Source: Sulfurovaceae bacterium
Lineage (GTDB): Bacteria; Campylobacterota; Campylobacteria; Campylobacterales; Sulfurovaceae
Direction of reading: 5' to 3'
Assembly: GCA_028715055.1 (NCBI GenBank)
Contig: JAQTLE010000002.1
Coordinates: forward strand, 186,001-250,000
Length of the DNA: 64,000 nucleotides
Part shown: positions 17,817-26,472 of the stretch, piece after piece
Layout: the number at the start of each line of letters is the position of its first letter
How positions within the stretch are numbered: the first letter of the stretch is position 1
Program-made: the position numbers and the translations under genes
The notes under the pieces: model-generated
What the model saw: the letters and a program-made list of their open reading frames with translations, nothing else
Databases searched by the model: none
Told to the model about the DNA's origin: nothing

Positions 17817-17838
17817 GTCAAAGCTTTTTAGCTTTGAC
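17817..17838 (+). other. Stem-loop between actP and the CBS/DUF294 gene
   Basis: GTCAAAGC-TTTTTA-GCTTTGAC is a perfect 8-bp stem, followed by the palindrome ACCGGT and the AGGAG ribosome site of the next gene. Without a T-run it is more likely an mRNA end-protecting or processing structure that sets the actP to regulator ratio than a terminator. Confidence 0.5.
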
Positions 17839-17858
17839 CGGTCAGGAGAACATTAAAA

Positions 17859-19676
17859 GTGCTAGAACTATTACAACGACTACAATCTCATCCGCCATTT
17901 TCTTTTTTGGACGCCGAGGCATTTGAAATTCTTGATGAAGCTTCTAGCGTGGGGTATTATGCTAATAATACTGTTTTGGTGGACGAAAAACAATATTTTG
18001 AAGTTTTGTTTGTAATTATCAAGGGCATAGTGGAATCTTACAATGAAGATGAATTAATAGACATCTATCATGACCAAGATATTTTTGGGGGTATAGAACA
18101 TCTTAAAAATGAACCTTCTTCATATAAATATGTAGTTCGTGAAGAGTTAATTTGCTACGAAATTCCAAAAACAGTTTTTTTACAACTTTGTAACAAATAT
18201 CATTCTTTTAGAGATTATTTTGTTTCTTCATTAGTGCAAAGAATAAATCTATTTCAAGAAAAGCAAGAATATGCATCCATGAGTGATCTAATGACTGCTA
18301 GAGTCGATAGAAATCTGCTTCATAAAGCATGTATTGTAGAGCCGTCAACTCCGATTAAAATCGCAATAAAACAAATGGAAGACGCAAATACGAATGCACT
18401 TATTGTGAAAAATAAAAATGAATACGGCATAGTTACAGATACAAACTTGCGTAAATATATTTTGCGTGAAGAGTTTTTAGAAGTAATAAATGAGATTCAA
18501 ACTAAGCCGATTATCTCGATCAAAGAAGATGAGTTGCTTTTCAACGTTCTACTTTTAATGACACAGCGCTCTATTAAACATCTTCCGGTTTTTGATGATA
18601 GTGATAATTTAGTTGGTTTGTTAGAGCTTATTGATGTTGTAAGTTTCTTTTCTAGCCAAACGCATCTTATTACTGCTCAAATAGATAATGCCACTAATTT
18701 AGAATCTCTTGTAGCAGCTTGTAAAAGAGTACCAGTTATGATATCTGCTTTGCAATCCAAAGGTGCTAAAAGTAGATATATTGCTAAACTCGTAGCCGGG
18801 ATTAATAAAAAAATGTATGCCAAAATTTTTGAATTCATTTTTCCAGAAGAGTGGAAAGAGCATTGTGTGCTTATTTTGCTTGGAAGCGAAGGCAGGGAAG
18901 AGCAGATACTAAGAACAGATCAAGATAATGCTATTATTTTTGAAGACGGATTTTATCCAAACAACATAGAAAAAATAACTTTATCTTTTATAGAAGTACT
19001 TGATGCTATCGGGTTTCCTAGATGTGAAGGAAATATAATGGTAACAAATCCGAAATGGCAACAAAACTTTTTTGATTATAAAAAAATGATAGATGATTGG
19101 ATGGAGCATCCGAGTCCTGAGAGCATGATAGATATGGCTATATTTTTTGACTCTATACCGGTGGCTGGGAAATTGGAACTTCATTCAGATCTTAGAGATT
19201 ATTTTATAAATTTGGTTGAGACTCATACATTATTGATAAGGCATTTTGCAAAATCAATAGAGAGTTTTGACGAGGCTTTGGGGATATTTTCTCAGTTCAC
19301 AACCCAAAAAGGGCATAAAAATGAGATAGACATTAAAAAAGCGGCTCTTTTTTTAATAGTCCATGGAGTAAGGTCGTTGGCTTTGGAATTCAAGATAACG
19401 GCTACAAACACATTTGATAGACTAAAAGAATTAAATAATAACGGTTTTTTGAGTAGAGAAGATGCGCATGCTCTTATAGAATCTTTAGAGTTTATTAATA
19501 CCATTAGATTGGATTCGCAATTGAAGCAATACCAATCAGGTTTGAGAGTAACAAACTATGTTTCTTTGACGAATATCGGTAAATTTAAAAGAGATTTACT
19601 AAAAGAAGTGCTTAAAACAGTAAGCAGATTCAAAAAAATAGTAAGTTATCACTTTCATTTGTCTATGGTAAGCTAA
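17859..19676 (+). CDS. Cyclic-nucleotide-binding / CBS / DUF294 nucleotidyltransferase-like regulator
   Basis: 605 residues with a GTG start behind AGGAG. Domains in order: a cNMP-binding-like fold (about 1-120), a CBS pair (about 150-265), a DUF294 nucleotidyltransferase-like domain with LGSEGREEQILRTDQDNA (about 341-358) and a helical substrate-binding tail. The GlnD-like motif suggests protein nucleotidylylation. In many proteobacteria this gene sits between acetate transport genes and acs together with a DnaQ-like exonuclease, exactly as here; its biochemical job is not established to my knowledge. Confidence 0.88.
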   Translation: MLELLQRLQSHPPFSFLDAEAFEILDEASSVGYYANNTVLVDEKQYFEVLFVIIKGIVESYNEDELIDIYHDQDIFGGIEHLKNEPSSYKYVVREELICYEIPKTVFLQLCNKYHSFRDYFVSSLVQRINLFQEKQEYASMSDLMTARVDRNLLHKACIVEPSTPIKIAIKQMEDANTNALIVKNKNEYGIVTDTNLRKYILREEFLEVINEIQTKPIISIKEDELLFNVLLLMTQRSIKHLPVFDDSDNLVGLLELIDVVSFFSSQTHLITAQIDNATNLESLVAACKRVPVMISALQSKGAKSRYIAKLVAGINKKMYAKIFEFIFPEEWKEHCVLILLGSEGREEQILRTDQDNAIIFEDGFYPNNIEKITLSFIEVLDAIGFPRCEGNIMVTNPKWQQNFFDYKKMIDDWMEHPSPESMIDMAIFFDSIPVAGKLELHSDLRDYFINLVETHTLLIRHFAKSIESFDEALGIFSQFTTQKGHKNEIDIKKAALFLIVHGVRSLALEFKITATNTFDRLKELNNNGFLSREDAHALIESLEFINTIRLDSQLKQYQSGLRVTNYVSLTNIGKFKRDLLKEVLKTVSRFKKIVSYHFHLSMVS

Positions 19677-20290
19677 TGTTTAATTCATTTAAAAAAAGAT
19701 TGATGCAAAAAAAGCTAAAAGATCCTAAATGGAACTTTTTGTTTGATAAAAATATAAATGATGAATGTGTGGTATTTGATACGGAAACCACAGGACTGAA
19801 TCCAAAAAAAGATAATATAGTATCTATAGGTGCTATTAAAATCAGAGGAAATAAAATATTGACAAATGAAGCATTTCATGTTTTTGTTAAACAGGATAAT
19901 TTAATATCAAAAGATAGCATAAAAGTGCATAAAATTAGAAACTGCGACTTAAAAGACGCTATGGAATTAAAAGATGCCATTGATATGTTTTTGAACTTTA
20001 TAGGCAACAGGACTTTGATAGGTTATTATTTGGAGTTTGATGTTGCTATGATAAATAAGTACATTAAACCTATGTATGGGATCACGCTCCCAAATGATAA
20101 AAAAGATGTATCGGCTATCTATTATGATAAGAAAAAAGAGCTTATTCCGCAAGGAAATATAGACCTTAGGTTTGATACAATATTGAAGAACTTGTCGCTG
20201 CCAAAGCTGCAAGGACATGATGCATTAAACGATGCATTTATGACAGCAATGATGTATCTTAAATTACAAAATATAGATTCAATAAAATAA
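19676..20290 (+). CDS. DnaQ-like DEDDh 3'-5' exonuclease of the acetate locus
   Basis: 204 residues. Exo I is VFDTETTGL (D35, E37), a middle motif with [14 protein letters not shown] supplies the next aspartate, and the last is [12 protein letters not shown] with the catalytic His and Asp. It overlaps the CBS/DUF294 gene (TAATG) and lies 13 bases before acs. It is a stand-alone homologue of the polymerase III epsilon subunit rather than the replicative one. Its operon position suggests a function tied to the regulator or acetate metabolism; unknown. Confidence 0.85.
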   Translation: MFNSFKKRLMQKKLKDPKWNFLFDKNINDECVVFDTETTGLNPKKDNIVSIGAIKIRGNKILTNEAFHVFVKQDNLISKDSIKVHKIRNCDLKDAMELKDAIDMFLNFIGNRTLIGYYLEFDVAMINKYIKPMYGITLPNDKKDVSAIYYDKKKELIPQGNIDLRFDTILKNLSLPKLQGHDALNDAFMTAMMYLKLQNIDSIK

Positions 20291-20303
20291 AAAGAGGGGA
20301 AAT

Positions 20304-22262
20304 ATGTTAAAAGAATACTACTATCCAAATCAACAACACGTGCCATTTGCGGCAATAAAGAGTATGGATGAATACAATGCTCTTATGAATGAGGCAAAAG
20401 AGGATTACGAAGGATTTTGGGGGCGTTTTGCAAAAGAAAAAATAGACTGGATTAAGCCATTTGATACCGTTTTGGATGAATCAAATGCTCCATTTTATAA
20501 ATGGTTTGTAGGCGGTAAGCTAAACGTTGCTCATCAATGTGTAGATAGACATCTGGCAACCAAAAAAAATAAAGCAGCCATTATTTTTGAGGGAGATAAT
20601 GGAGATCAAAAGATATTAACATATAGAGAATTGTCTTATGAAGTAAACAAAACCGCAAATATGTTTAAAAATCAATTTGATATCAAAAAAGGCGATAGGG
20701 TAGTTCTTTATATGCCAATGATCCCTGAGGCTGCCATAACCATGTTAGCATGTGCGAAGATTGGAGCTATCCATTCGGTTGTATTTGGAGGATTCAGTGC
20801 AGAAGCGCTAAAAGATAGAATTATTGATGCAGAAGCAAAATTAGTAGTTACTGCCGATGGGGCATTCCGTAAAGGATCTCCTTATATGCTTAAGCCGGTT
20901 GTAGATGAAGCACTAAAAAGCGGGTGTGAATGTGTTAAAGCAGTTTGCGTAGTAGAAAGAAACGGCGAAGATGTTGACTGGATAGAAGGCAGAGATTATT
21001 CGTATAACGAGCTTATCAAAAATGAATCTTCTGTTTGTGCAAGTGAAATTATGGATAGCGAAGATCCTTTGTTTTTGCTATATACAAGTGGTAGTACAGG
21101 CAAACCAAAAGGCGTACAACACTCTCAGGCAGGATATATACTTTGGGCTCAAATGACTATGGAGTGGGTATTTGACCTAAAAGAAAATGATACCTATTGG
21201 TGTACTGCCGATGTGGGTTGGATCACGGGGCATACTTATATAGTTTACGGTCCTTTGGCTGCCGGAGCTACAACTATAATGTTCGAAGGCGTGCCTACTT
21301 TCCCTGATGCCGGAAGATGCTGGAAGATGGTAGAGGAATATCAAATAAATCAATTTTATACCGCACCTACCGCCATAAGATTGCTTCATAAAATGGGAGT
21401 CGATGAGCCTAAAAAATACAACTTGTCAAGCCTAAGAATCTTAGGAACCGTAGGAGAGCCGATAGATCCGGCTGCATGGAAATGGTATTATGAAGAAATA
21501 GGCGGTAGCAAATGTAGTATAGTTGATACTTATTGGCAGACAGAAACAGGTGGACATATGATATCGCCATTGCCATTTGCTACTCCGATAAGACCTGCTT
21601 GTGCTACATTTCCTCTTCCTGGAATAATGGCAGAAATTATAGACGAAGATGGACATCCAGCTCCCGTTGGAGAAAAAGGTTTTATGTGTATTACAAAACC
21701 ATGGCCTAGTATGATAAGAAATATCTGGGGAGATAGCGAAAGATTTGTAAAATCATATTTCGGTGATTGTAAAAAAGATGGCAAACCAGTTTATTTTACA
21801 GGTGATGGTGCAATGATAGATGAAGATGGTTATATGACGATTACCGGTAGAACAGATGACGTTATTAATGTAAGCGGCCACCGCATGGGTACAGCTGAAG
21901 TTGAAGCAGCTATCAAAAAACATGCTGCAGTTGCAGCGGTAGCCGTAGTAGGCAAACCTCATCCTATAAAAGGAGAGGGAATTTTTTCATATGTTGTATT
22001 GAAAAATGAGGATACATTGGCTGAAGAGATAGCACTTGTTAAAGAGATAAATAATGTTATTAAACAAGAGATTGGCGCTATAGCTGTGTGTGATGATATC
22101 GTATTTGTACCTGATCTTCCAAAAACAAGATCAGGCAAGATAATGAGACGTATATTACGTTCTATTGTAAAAGGCGAGGCAATTACTCAAGATACATCTA
22201 CACTTGAAGATCCAAGCATTGTAGGCAAAATAGAGTCTATAGTAAATTCTTGCAAACTATAA
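20304..22262 (+). CDS. acs: Acetyl-CoA synthetase (AMP-forming)
   Basis: 652 residues, the usual family length. It activates acetate to acetyl-CoA through acetyl-AMP. Motifs include [13 protein letters not shown] (P-loop), [11 protein letters not shown], the [13 protein letters not shown] hinge and [13 protein letters not shown] with K612, the lysine usually inactivated by acetylation. AGAGGGG precedes the ATG. It is the last gene of the acetate locus and is closed by a strong hairpin. Confidence 0.97.
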   Translation: MLKEYYYPNQQHVPFAAIKSMDEYNALMNEAKEDYEGFWGRFAKEKIDWIKPFDTVLDESNAPFYKWFVGGKLNVAHQCVDRHLATKKNKAAIIFEGDNGDQKILTYRELSYEVNKTANMFKNQFDIKKGDRVVLYMPMIPEAAITMLACAKIGAIHSVVFGGFSAEALKDRIIDAEAKLVVTADGAFRKGSPYMLKPVVDEALKSGCECVKAVCVVERNGEDVDWIEGRDYSYNELIKNESSVCASEIMDSEDPLFLLYTSGSTGKPKGVQHSQAGYILWAQMTMEWVFDLKENDTYWCTADVGWITGHTYIVYGPLAAGATTIMFEGVPTFPDAGRCWKMVEEYQINQFYTAPTAIRLLHKMGVDEPKKYNLSSLRILGTVGEPIDPAAWKWYYEEIGGSKCSIVDTYWQTETGGHMISPLPFATPIRPACATFPLPGIMAEIIDEDGHPAPVGEKGFMCITKPWPSMIRNIWGDSERFVKSYFGDCKKDGKPVYFTGDGAMIDEDGYMTITGRTDDVINVSGHRMGTAEVEAAIKKHAAVAAVAVVGKPHPIKGEGIFSYVVLKNEDTLAEEIALVKEINNVIKQEIGAIAVCDDIVFVPDLPKTRSGKIMRRILRSIVKGEAITQDTSTLEDPSIVGKIESIVNSCKL

Positions 22263-22270
22263 TTCTCCAA

Positions 22271-22297
22271 ATTTGGTGCAAAAATATTGCACCAAAT
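22271..22297. terminator. Bidirectional terminator between acs and udg
   Basis: ATTTGGTGCAA-AAATA-TTGCACCAAAT is a perfect 11-bp stem in the 42-base gap between two convergent genes, with AT-rich flanks on both sides. Confidence 0.85.
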
Positions 22298-22304
22298 AAT
22301 AACT

Positions 22305-22976
22305 TCATATCAAAGCATTATAAAGCTGATTTATCTTTTTAAAATCTTCCCATGCTTCATGTTTGTATGATGGATTTCTAAGTAAAAAACTAGGATGATA
22401 TGTCGGCACTATCGTAAAACTATCTTTTTCAATAACAGTTCCATGAATTTTAGATATTTGAGTTTCATCTCCAGTTAAATAATGATATGCAGTAGCGCCT
22501 AGGGTAACTATTATTTTTGGCTTGATTAATTCTATTTGTTTATATAAGTAGGGCAAACAGGTATGAGCCTCTACAGAGCTTGGTTCGCGATTTTGAGGCG
22601 GACGACATTTGACTATATTTGTTATATATACATGTTCTTTTGGTATTTTTAGTACATTTGACATTATCTTATCCAGCATTTCTCCGCTTCGTCCAACAAA
22701 TGGTTTACCTGATGCATCTTCATTTATGCCAGGAGCTTCTCCAATAAAAAAAATCTTTGCATTTAAACTGCCTTCGCCAAAGACTGCATTTTTTCGATGC
22801 TTGCTTAGTTCGCACAAATGACAATTATTGATTTGTTTTTTGAGCTCTTGCATATTTTGCGGTAGCTGTAGAGATATTTCGTCTTCTTTATAAGGAGATA
22901 TATTGCTATAGTTATAGCCCAATAAACGAAGAGTATATAATTGTTTTAATTGTAACGCGTTGTAGAGGTTTTTCAT
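22305..22976 (-). CDS. Family 4-type uracil-DNA glycosylase with iron-sulfur cluster
   Basis: 223 residues. It removes uracil from DNA to start base-excision repair. Four cysteines suited to a 4Fe-4S cluster are present (C52, C55, C124, C140), with GEAPG at 79-83 and the second active-site motif around H194 (YHPSFLLR). The N-terminal extension of about 40 residues is common in bacterial members. Single gene, facing acs. Confidence 0.92.
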   Translation of the reverse strand: MKNLYNALQLKQLYTLRLLGYNYSNISPYKEDEISLQLPQNMQELKKQINNCHLCELSKHRKNAVFGEGSLNAKIFFIGEAPGINEDASGKPFVGRSGEMLDKIMSNVLKIPKEHVYITNIVKCRPPQNREPSSVEAHTCLPYLYKQIELIKPKIIVTLGATAYHYLTGDETQISKIHGTVIEKDSFTIVPTYHPSFLLRNPSYKHEAWEDFKKINQLYNALI

Positions 22977-23034
22977 AATCGTATTGTATCTAATTTTGAT
23001 TTATTGAGGGAATGATGGATAAAAAAATATGGTC

Positions 23035-23060
23035 ATAAAGCCCAAAATACAGGGCTTTAT
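23035..23060 (-). terminator. Terminator behind the superoxide reductase gene
   Basis: ATAAAGCCC and GGGCTTTAT form a 9-bp stem with an 8-base loop just after the stop codon; on the minus strand a run of seven T's follows a few bases later. Confidence 0.8.
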
Positions 23061-23063
23061 AGT

Positions 23064-23450
23064 TTATTCTGTAACTTCTACTTCTACAGGATTACTTTCC
23101 CAAACACCATGTTTAGTACAGTAACCGTGTGCTACAAGGTTAAGTTTTTTACCGGTTGGGATGATAGTAAAAGTCGTTGTGTTGTGTGCTTTTGTATTTC
23201 CTAGTGTGCCAGAAACATATGTGGCTCCAGCAAGTTTTGTTTCACCATCAAAAAGTGTCACAGATTCGATATAGTGGTCAAAATCATCCGGGTGAGTGTA
23301 TTCATTGCCCATTTTTACAGTTACCTCGAATGGCTCTCCTACTTTTGCTGTTTTTGCACAATGAATAAAAGGAGAGTGTCTATCTATATAATCTTTTTTA
23401 GCTTCTCTCTCAACTGTGTCTATATCAATGTATCTATTTATTTTTGGCAT
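23064..23450 (-). CDS. Class II superoxide reductase (neelaredoxin-like)
   Basis: 128 residues. It reduces superoxide to peroxide at a mononuclear iron without making oxygen, which suits a microaerophile. The iron ligands are recognisable: H25 (DRHSPFI), H53 and H59 (THPDDFDHYIE), C111 and H114 (YCTKHGVWE). There is no N-terminal desulforedoxin domain. The usual EKHVP loop reads DRHSP, so the catalytic Glu and Lys are replaced by Asp and Arg. Ribosome site AGGAGA. Confidence 0.88.
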   Translation of the reverse strand: MPKINRYIDIDTVEREAKKDYIDRHSPFIHCAKTAKVGEPFEVTVKMGNEYTHPDDFDHYIESVTLFDGETKLAGATYVSGTLGNTKAHNTTTFTIIPTGKKLNLVAHGYCTKHGVWESNPVEVEVTE

Positions 23451-23481
23451 TTTTGTTCTCCTAATTTTTATCGACGGAACA

Positions 23482-23533
23482 ATTATAACACAAAAAGTAA
23501 TAAAATTAGGATAAAATTTGTCCTAATTTTATT
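23482..23533 (-). promoter_or_regulatory. Superoxide reductase promoter region with long palindrome
   Basis: A 13-bp perfect inverted repeat AATAAAATTAGGA/TCCTAATTTTATT (23499-23511, 23521-23533) lies directly after the ppnP stop codon. On the minus strand a TATAAT box at 23487-23482 follows it, placing the expected -35 region inside the palindrome. It may be the ppnP terminator, an operator for the superoxide reductase gene, or both. Confidence 0.55.
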
Positions 23534-23542
23534 AAATTATAT

Positions 23543-23854
23543 TCAAACTAAATATGAACAACAGTAATCAGTAATTGTAATGACTTCAAGAGAGAATTTG
23601 CTATTCGCAGGAACATGAAATGAAGCCGGAGCTATGATATCTATCCAATCATCATTTTGAGGAAGTTTAACGCGAAGTTTACCGCTCATTATTTCCATCT
23701 CTTCGGCACTGTCTGTTCCAAACTCATAATCTCCAGGTAACATGATACCCAATGTTTTTTTTGTACCGTCAGGAAATACTACTGTACGAGAAGTAACTTT
23801 CCCATCAAAGTAAATATTAGCCTCTTTTATTACGTCAACTTTTGAAAAAATCAT
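23543..23854 (-). CDS. ppnP: Pyrimidine/purine nucleoside phosphorylase (DUF1255)
   Basis: 103 residues, a small cupin that phosphorolyses nucleosides. The conserved core is visible: FDGKVTSRTV, FPDGTKKTLGIMLPGDYEF, the EEMEIMSGKL stretch and the FHVPANSKFSLEV strand. Length matches the family. It lies 18 bases downstream of the lipoprotein gene on the same strand. Confidence 0.93.
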   Translation of the reverse strand: MIFSKVDVIKEANIYFDGKVTSRTVVFPDGTKKTLGIMLPGDYEFGTDSAEEMEIMSGKLRVKLPQNDDWIDIIAPASFHVPANSKFSLEVITITDYCCSYLV

Positions 23855-23872
23855 TTTTTATTATCCTTTTTG

Positions 23873-24220
23873 TTATTTTTGAAGCCATTTGGCTATTAGA
23901 GCAAATTCATAATAATTTGATGGATATCTGGTCACACCGGCTTCTATAAATTGTGTTTCCGTGATTTGCTTATCCCATAATTTGTATGATATTTTTTTGA
24001 ACCAATCTTTTTCCAACTCTGTGTCAAGATTGATTTTTTTATAATTTGGATCTTGTTTTACTATTGAGGCAACTTGTTCCAATTTTTCGTCAAAAGCTTT
24101 TTCTTTTGCCGTTGGTAATCGTTCAGAATTATTACCCATATATGTTGTATCTAACACAGGAGCACATCCTGCAAAGAAAACAGATATTATTAAGATACTT
24201 AAGATGCTAATATTTTTCAA
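23873..24220 (-). CDS. Small lipoprotein of unknown function
   Basis: 115 residues with a lipoprotein signal peptide (SILIISVFFAGC, lipidated C18). The mature part is mostly helical and charged, with aromatic residues near the end (WFKKISYKLWDKQ; YYEFALIAKWLQK). No family recognised. It probably shares a transcript with ppnP. Confidence 0.75.
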   Translation of the reverse strand: MKNISILSILIISVFFAGCAPVLDTTYMGNNSERLPTAKEKAFDEKLEQVASIVKQDPNYKKINLDTELEKDWFKKISYKLWDKQITETQFIEAGVTRYPSNYYEFALIAKWLQK

Positions 24221-24276
24221 TCTCGATCCTTATAAGTATATAATCTAACAATTGTATATTTAAAATTATAACATAA

Positions 24277-24777
24277 TTAATTGATGCGGTATATAAATTT
24301 ATTATTTTTCCTATCTTTGATTACATTTTTGTAATTACCAAAACATCCATTCATGGCTATAAAGACCCCAGAAGTATTAAGAAATTGTACATATCCGACT
24401 GCAGAAGCAAAATTTGCTGTTGCTTCAACAGGATCAATACTAAATGGTACCATTGCTCCCGTTAAAACTATCATATGAGGCAAATCAGACTTGGCCAAAA
24501 TCTCTGCGCTCATATGCATTGTATCCGTACCATGAACAACTATAATTTTAGTAGATGAAGATTGGGATTTAATGGTATCCAATAATAATGTCCTATCATC
24601 ATCGTTAAATTCCAAACTATCTTTACCTATTATATTTATAGTATTTATTTTGCATAACCATTTATCCGTGATCTCTTTGATAGTCTTTGAAGTTGTTTCT
24701 ATTTCAAGTAAACCATTTGCTGGGTTGTAATATTTATTGAATGTTCCACCGGTATTAATGCAAAGAATATTCTTCAT
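24277..24777 (-). CDS. Asparaginase-like protein, N-terminal domain only
   Basis: 166 residues matching the first domain of type I/II L-asparaginases: NTGGTF carries the first catalytic Thr (about 12) and VVHGTDTM carries the Thr-Asp pair (about 80-85), with VLTGAMVPFSIDPVEATANF following. The C-terminal domain (another ~150 residues) is absent and a stop follows with no sign of a remnant. Whether the half protein is active is unclear. It diverges from fabI. Confidence 0.8.
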   Translation of the reverse strand: MKNILCINTGGTFNKYYNPANGLLEIETTSKTIKEITDKWLCKINTINIIGKDSLEFNDDDRTLLLDTIKSQSSSTKIIVVHGTDTMHMSAEILAKSDLPHMIVLTGAMVPFSIDPVEATANFASAVGYVQFLNTSGVFIAMNGCFGNYKNVIKDRKNNKFIYRIN

Positions 24778-24854
24778 TATTTCTCATTACTTTTTTGTCT
24801 TTTATCTTAATAATGGTAATATATCATAAAAATTTTTATATGGAGATATTGCTT

Positions 24855-25679
24855 ATGATTATGCGGGGCAAAAAAGGTGTTATTTTAGGAATTGCGAATA
24901 AAAAATCAATAGCCTATGGTATTGCAAAAGCGTGCAGAGAACAGGGTGCTGATATAGCAATTACATTTTTAAATGAAAGATTTGAAGACAAATTAGCCCC
25001 TGTTGCAGATGAATTGAATTGTAACGGTAGATTTTATCCATGTGATGTAAGCAAACCAGAAGAGATAGCAGCCTTAAGAGAATCACTAGCTCGTGATTTT
25101 GGCGAGATTGATTTTGTAGTACACTCTATTGCTTTTGCTCCAAAAGAAGGTTTGAACGGCCGTTTTGTAGACATTTCAAAAGAAGCATTTGATATAGCTA
25201 TGGATATATCTGTTTATTCACTTATAGAAATTACTAGAGAGTTGAAACCTATTTTATCTAAGAATTCTTCTGTTTTGACACTTAGTTATTACGGCGGTGT
25301 TAAATATATACCAAATTATAACCTTATGGGTGTAGCAAAAGCTGCTTTAGAGATGACAACTAAATATCTTGCGGAAGATCTTGGCAAAGACGGCATAAGA
25401 GTCAATGCTATTTCTGCAGGACCTATTAAGACTTTAGCTGCTGCTGGAATAGGAGAATTTGGATTTATGCTCAAATGGAACGCAGCTCATGCACCGCTTA
25501 AGCAAAATGTAACTATAGAACAAGTAGGGAATAGCGGTATGTATCTGCTCTCAGATTTGAGCAGCGGCGTAACCGGAGAGATACATTACGTAGATGCCGG
25601 ATATAATATTATGGGTATGCCTGCAACCAAATTTGATGAAAACGGTAAGGTTAAGCTAGCTTGGAATGGTGAGAATTAA
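24855..25679 (+). CDS. fabI: Enoyl-[acyl-carrier-protein] reductase (NADH)
   Basis: Last reduction in each round of type II fatty-acid elongation. I start it at ATG 24855 (GGAGA 8 bases upstream), giving MIMRGKKGVILGIANKKS, which matches FabI start patterns in the phylum; the longer reading from 24795 lacks support. 274 residues. The nucleotide-binding glycine region, SIAFAPKE and the catalytic Tyr-x6-Lys (YNLMGVAK) are present. The rRNA methyltransferase gene follows after 3 bases. Confidence 0.95.
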   Translation: MIMRGKKGVILGIANKKSIAYGIAKACREQGADIAITFLNERFEDKLAPVADELNCNGRFYPCDVSKPEEIAALRESLARDFGEIDFVVHSIAFAPKEGLNGRFVDISKEAFDIAMDISVYSLIEITRELKPILSKNSSVLTLSYYGGVKYIPNYNLMGVAKAALEMTTKYLAEDLGKDGIRVNAISAGPIKTLAAAGIGEFGFMLKWNAAHAPLKQNVTIEQVGNSGMYLLSDLSSGVTGEIHYVDAGYNIMGMPATKFDENGKVKLAWNGEN

Positions 25680-25682
25680 TAG

Positions 25683-26441
25683 TTGCAAGATTCTCAAAAC
25701 TATCAAAACAAAAAGGCAGCATTTGCAAAAATGTTGACCTTGTATGGGCGCAATGCTGTATTAGAAGCACTCATGGAAAATAGTATTGTGCCATTCAAAC
25801 TACATCTTTCTACTTCTAATCAAAAAGCACCGATACTTGACCAAATGCAAGAAATCGCACAAAAAAGAGGTGTAGAGATATGTTTTCACGATAAGCTTTC
25901 ACTTTCACATATCTCTAAAAATGCCAAGCAAGACCAAGGCGTAGCACTTGATATCAAAATGGATAGTTTCATAGATGAAGATAGTTTTATAGCAAATAAT
26001 ATTAATTATACTATTATAGCTCTAGATGCTATATCTAATCCTCAAAATTTAGGTATGATCATACGCTCAGCAGCCGCTGGGAATATAGATGCGATCATAT
26101 TGCCCAAAAAGGGAGCATCATCTATTACGCCACTTGTCATCAAAGCAAGTGTCGGGACATTATTTAAGATACCTATAATAAATAGCAACTCTCTAACTAA
26201 CACGCTCAAGAAATTTCAAGACAATGGGGCCAAACTTTACACTCTATCATCACATGCCAAAAAGAACTATAAAGACATAGATTATAATAAGAAAAAAATA
26301 TTTATCTTAGGTAATGAGACAAATGGGGTATGTAAAGAGATAGAACGATTAAGCGATGAGAATATATCTATACCTATGCGTAGAGGCGTAGAATCGCTTA
26401 ATGTTGCAGTTACTGCATCACTGCTTGCTTTTTTAGATTAA
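25683..26441 (+). CDS. rlmB: SpoU/TrmH-family rRNA 2'-O-methyltransferase
   Basis: 252 residues. An N-terminal substrate-binding domain starts with LYGRNAVLEALMEN, and the knotted SPOUT domain carries IALDAISNPQNLGMIIRSA, ILGNETNGV and RGVESLNVAVTASLLAF. This motif set is typical of RlmB, which methylates a guanosine in 23S rRNA. The start is TTG at 25683 with GGTGAG upstream; an ATG at 25731 is the other possibility and would match shorter homologues. Coupled with fabI. Confidence 0.85.
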   Translation: MQDSQNYQNKKAAFAKMLTLYGRNAVLEALMENSIVPFKLHLSTSNQKAPILDQMQEIAQKRGVEICFHDKLSLSHISKNAKQDQGVALDIKMDSFIDEDSFIANNINYTIIALDAISNPQNLGMIIRSAAAGNIDAIILPKKGASSITPLVIKASVGTLFKIPIINSNSLTNTLKKFQDNGAKLYTLSSHAKKNYKDIDYNKKKIFILGNETNGVCKEIERLSDENISIPMRRGVESLNVAVTASLLAFLD

Positions 26442-26472
26442 TATAGTGTGACATCGAACTTTCAACCTAATT

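Noticed and set aside
23064-23450. SoxZ-like sulfur-oxidation protein
   Set aside because: The beta-rich size is similar, but the His/Cys pattern (H25, H53, H59, C111, H114) is that of class II superoxide reductases.
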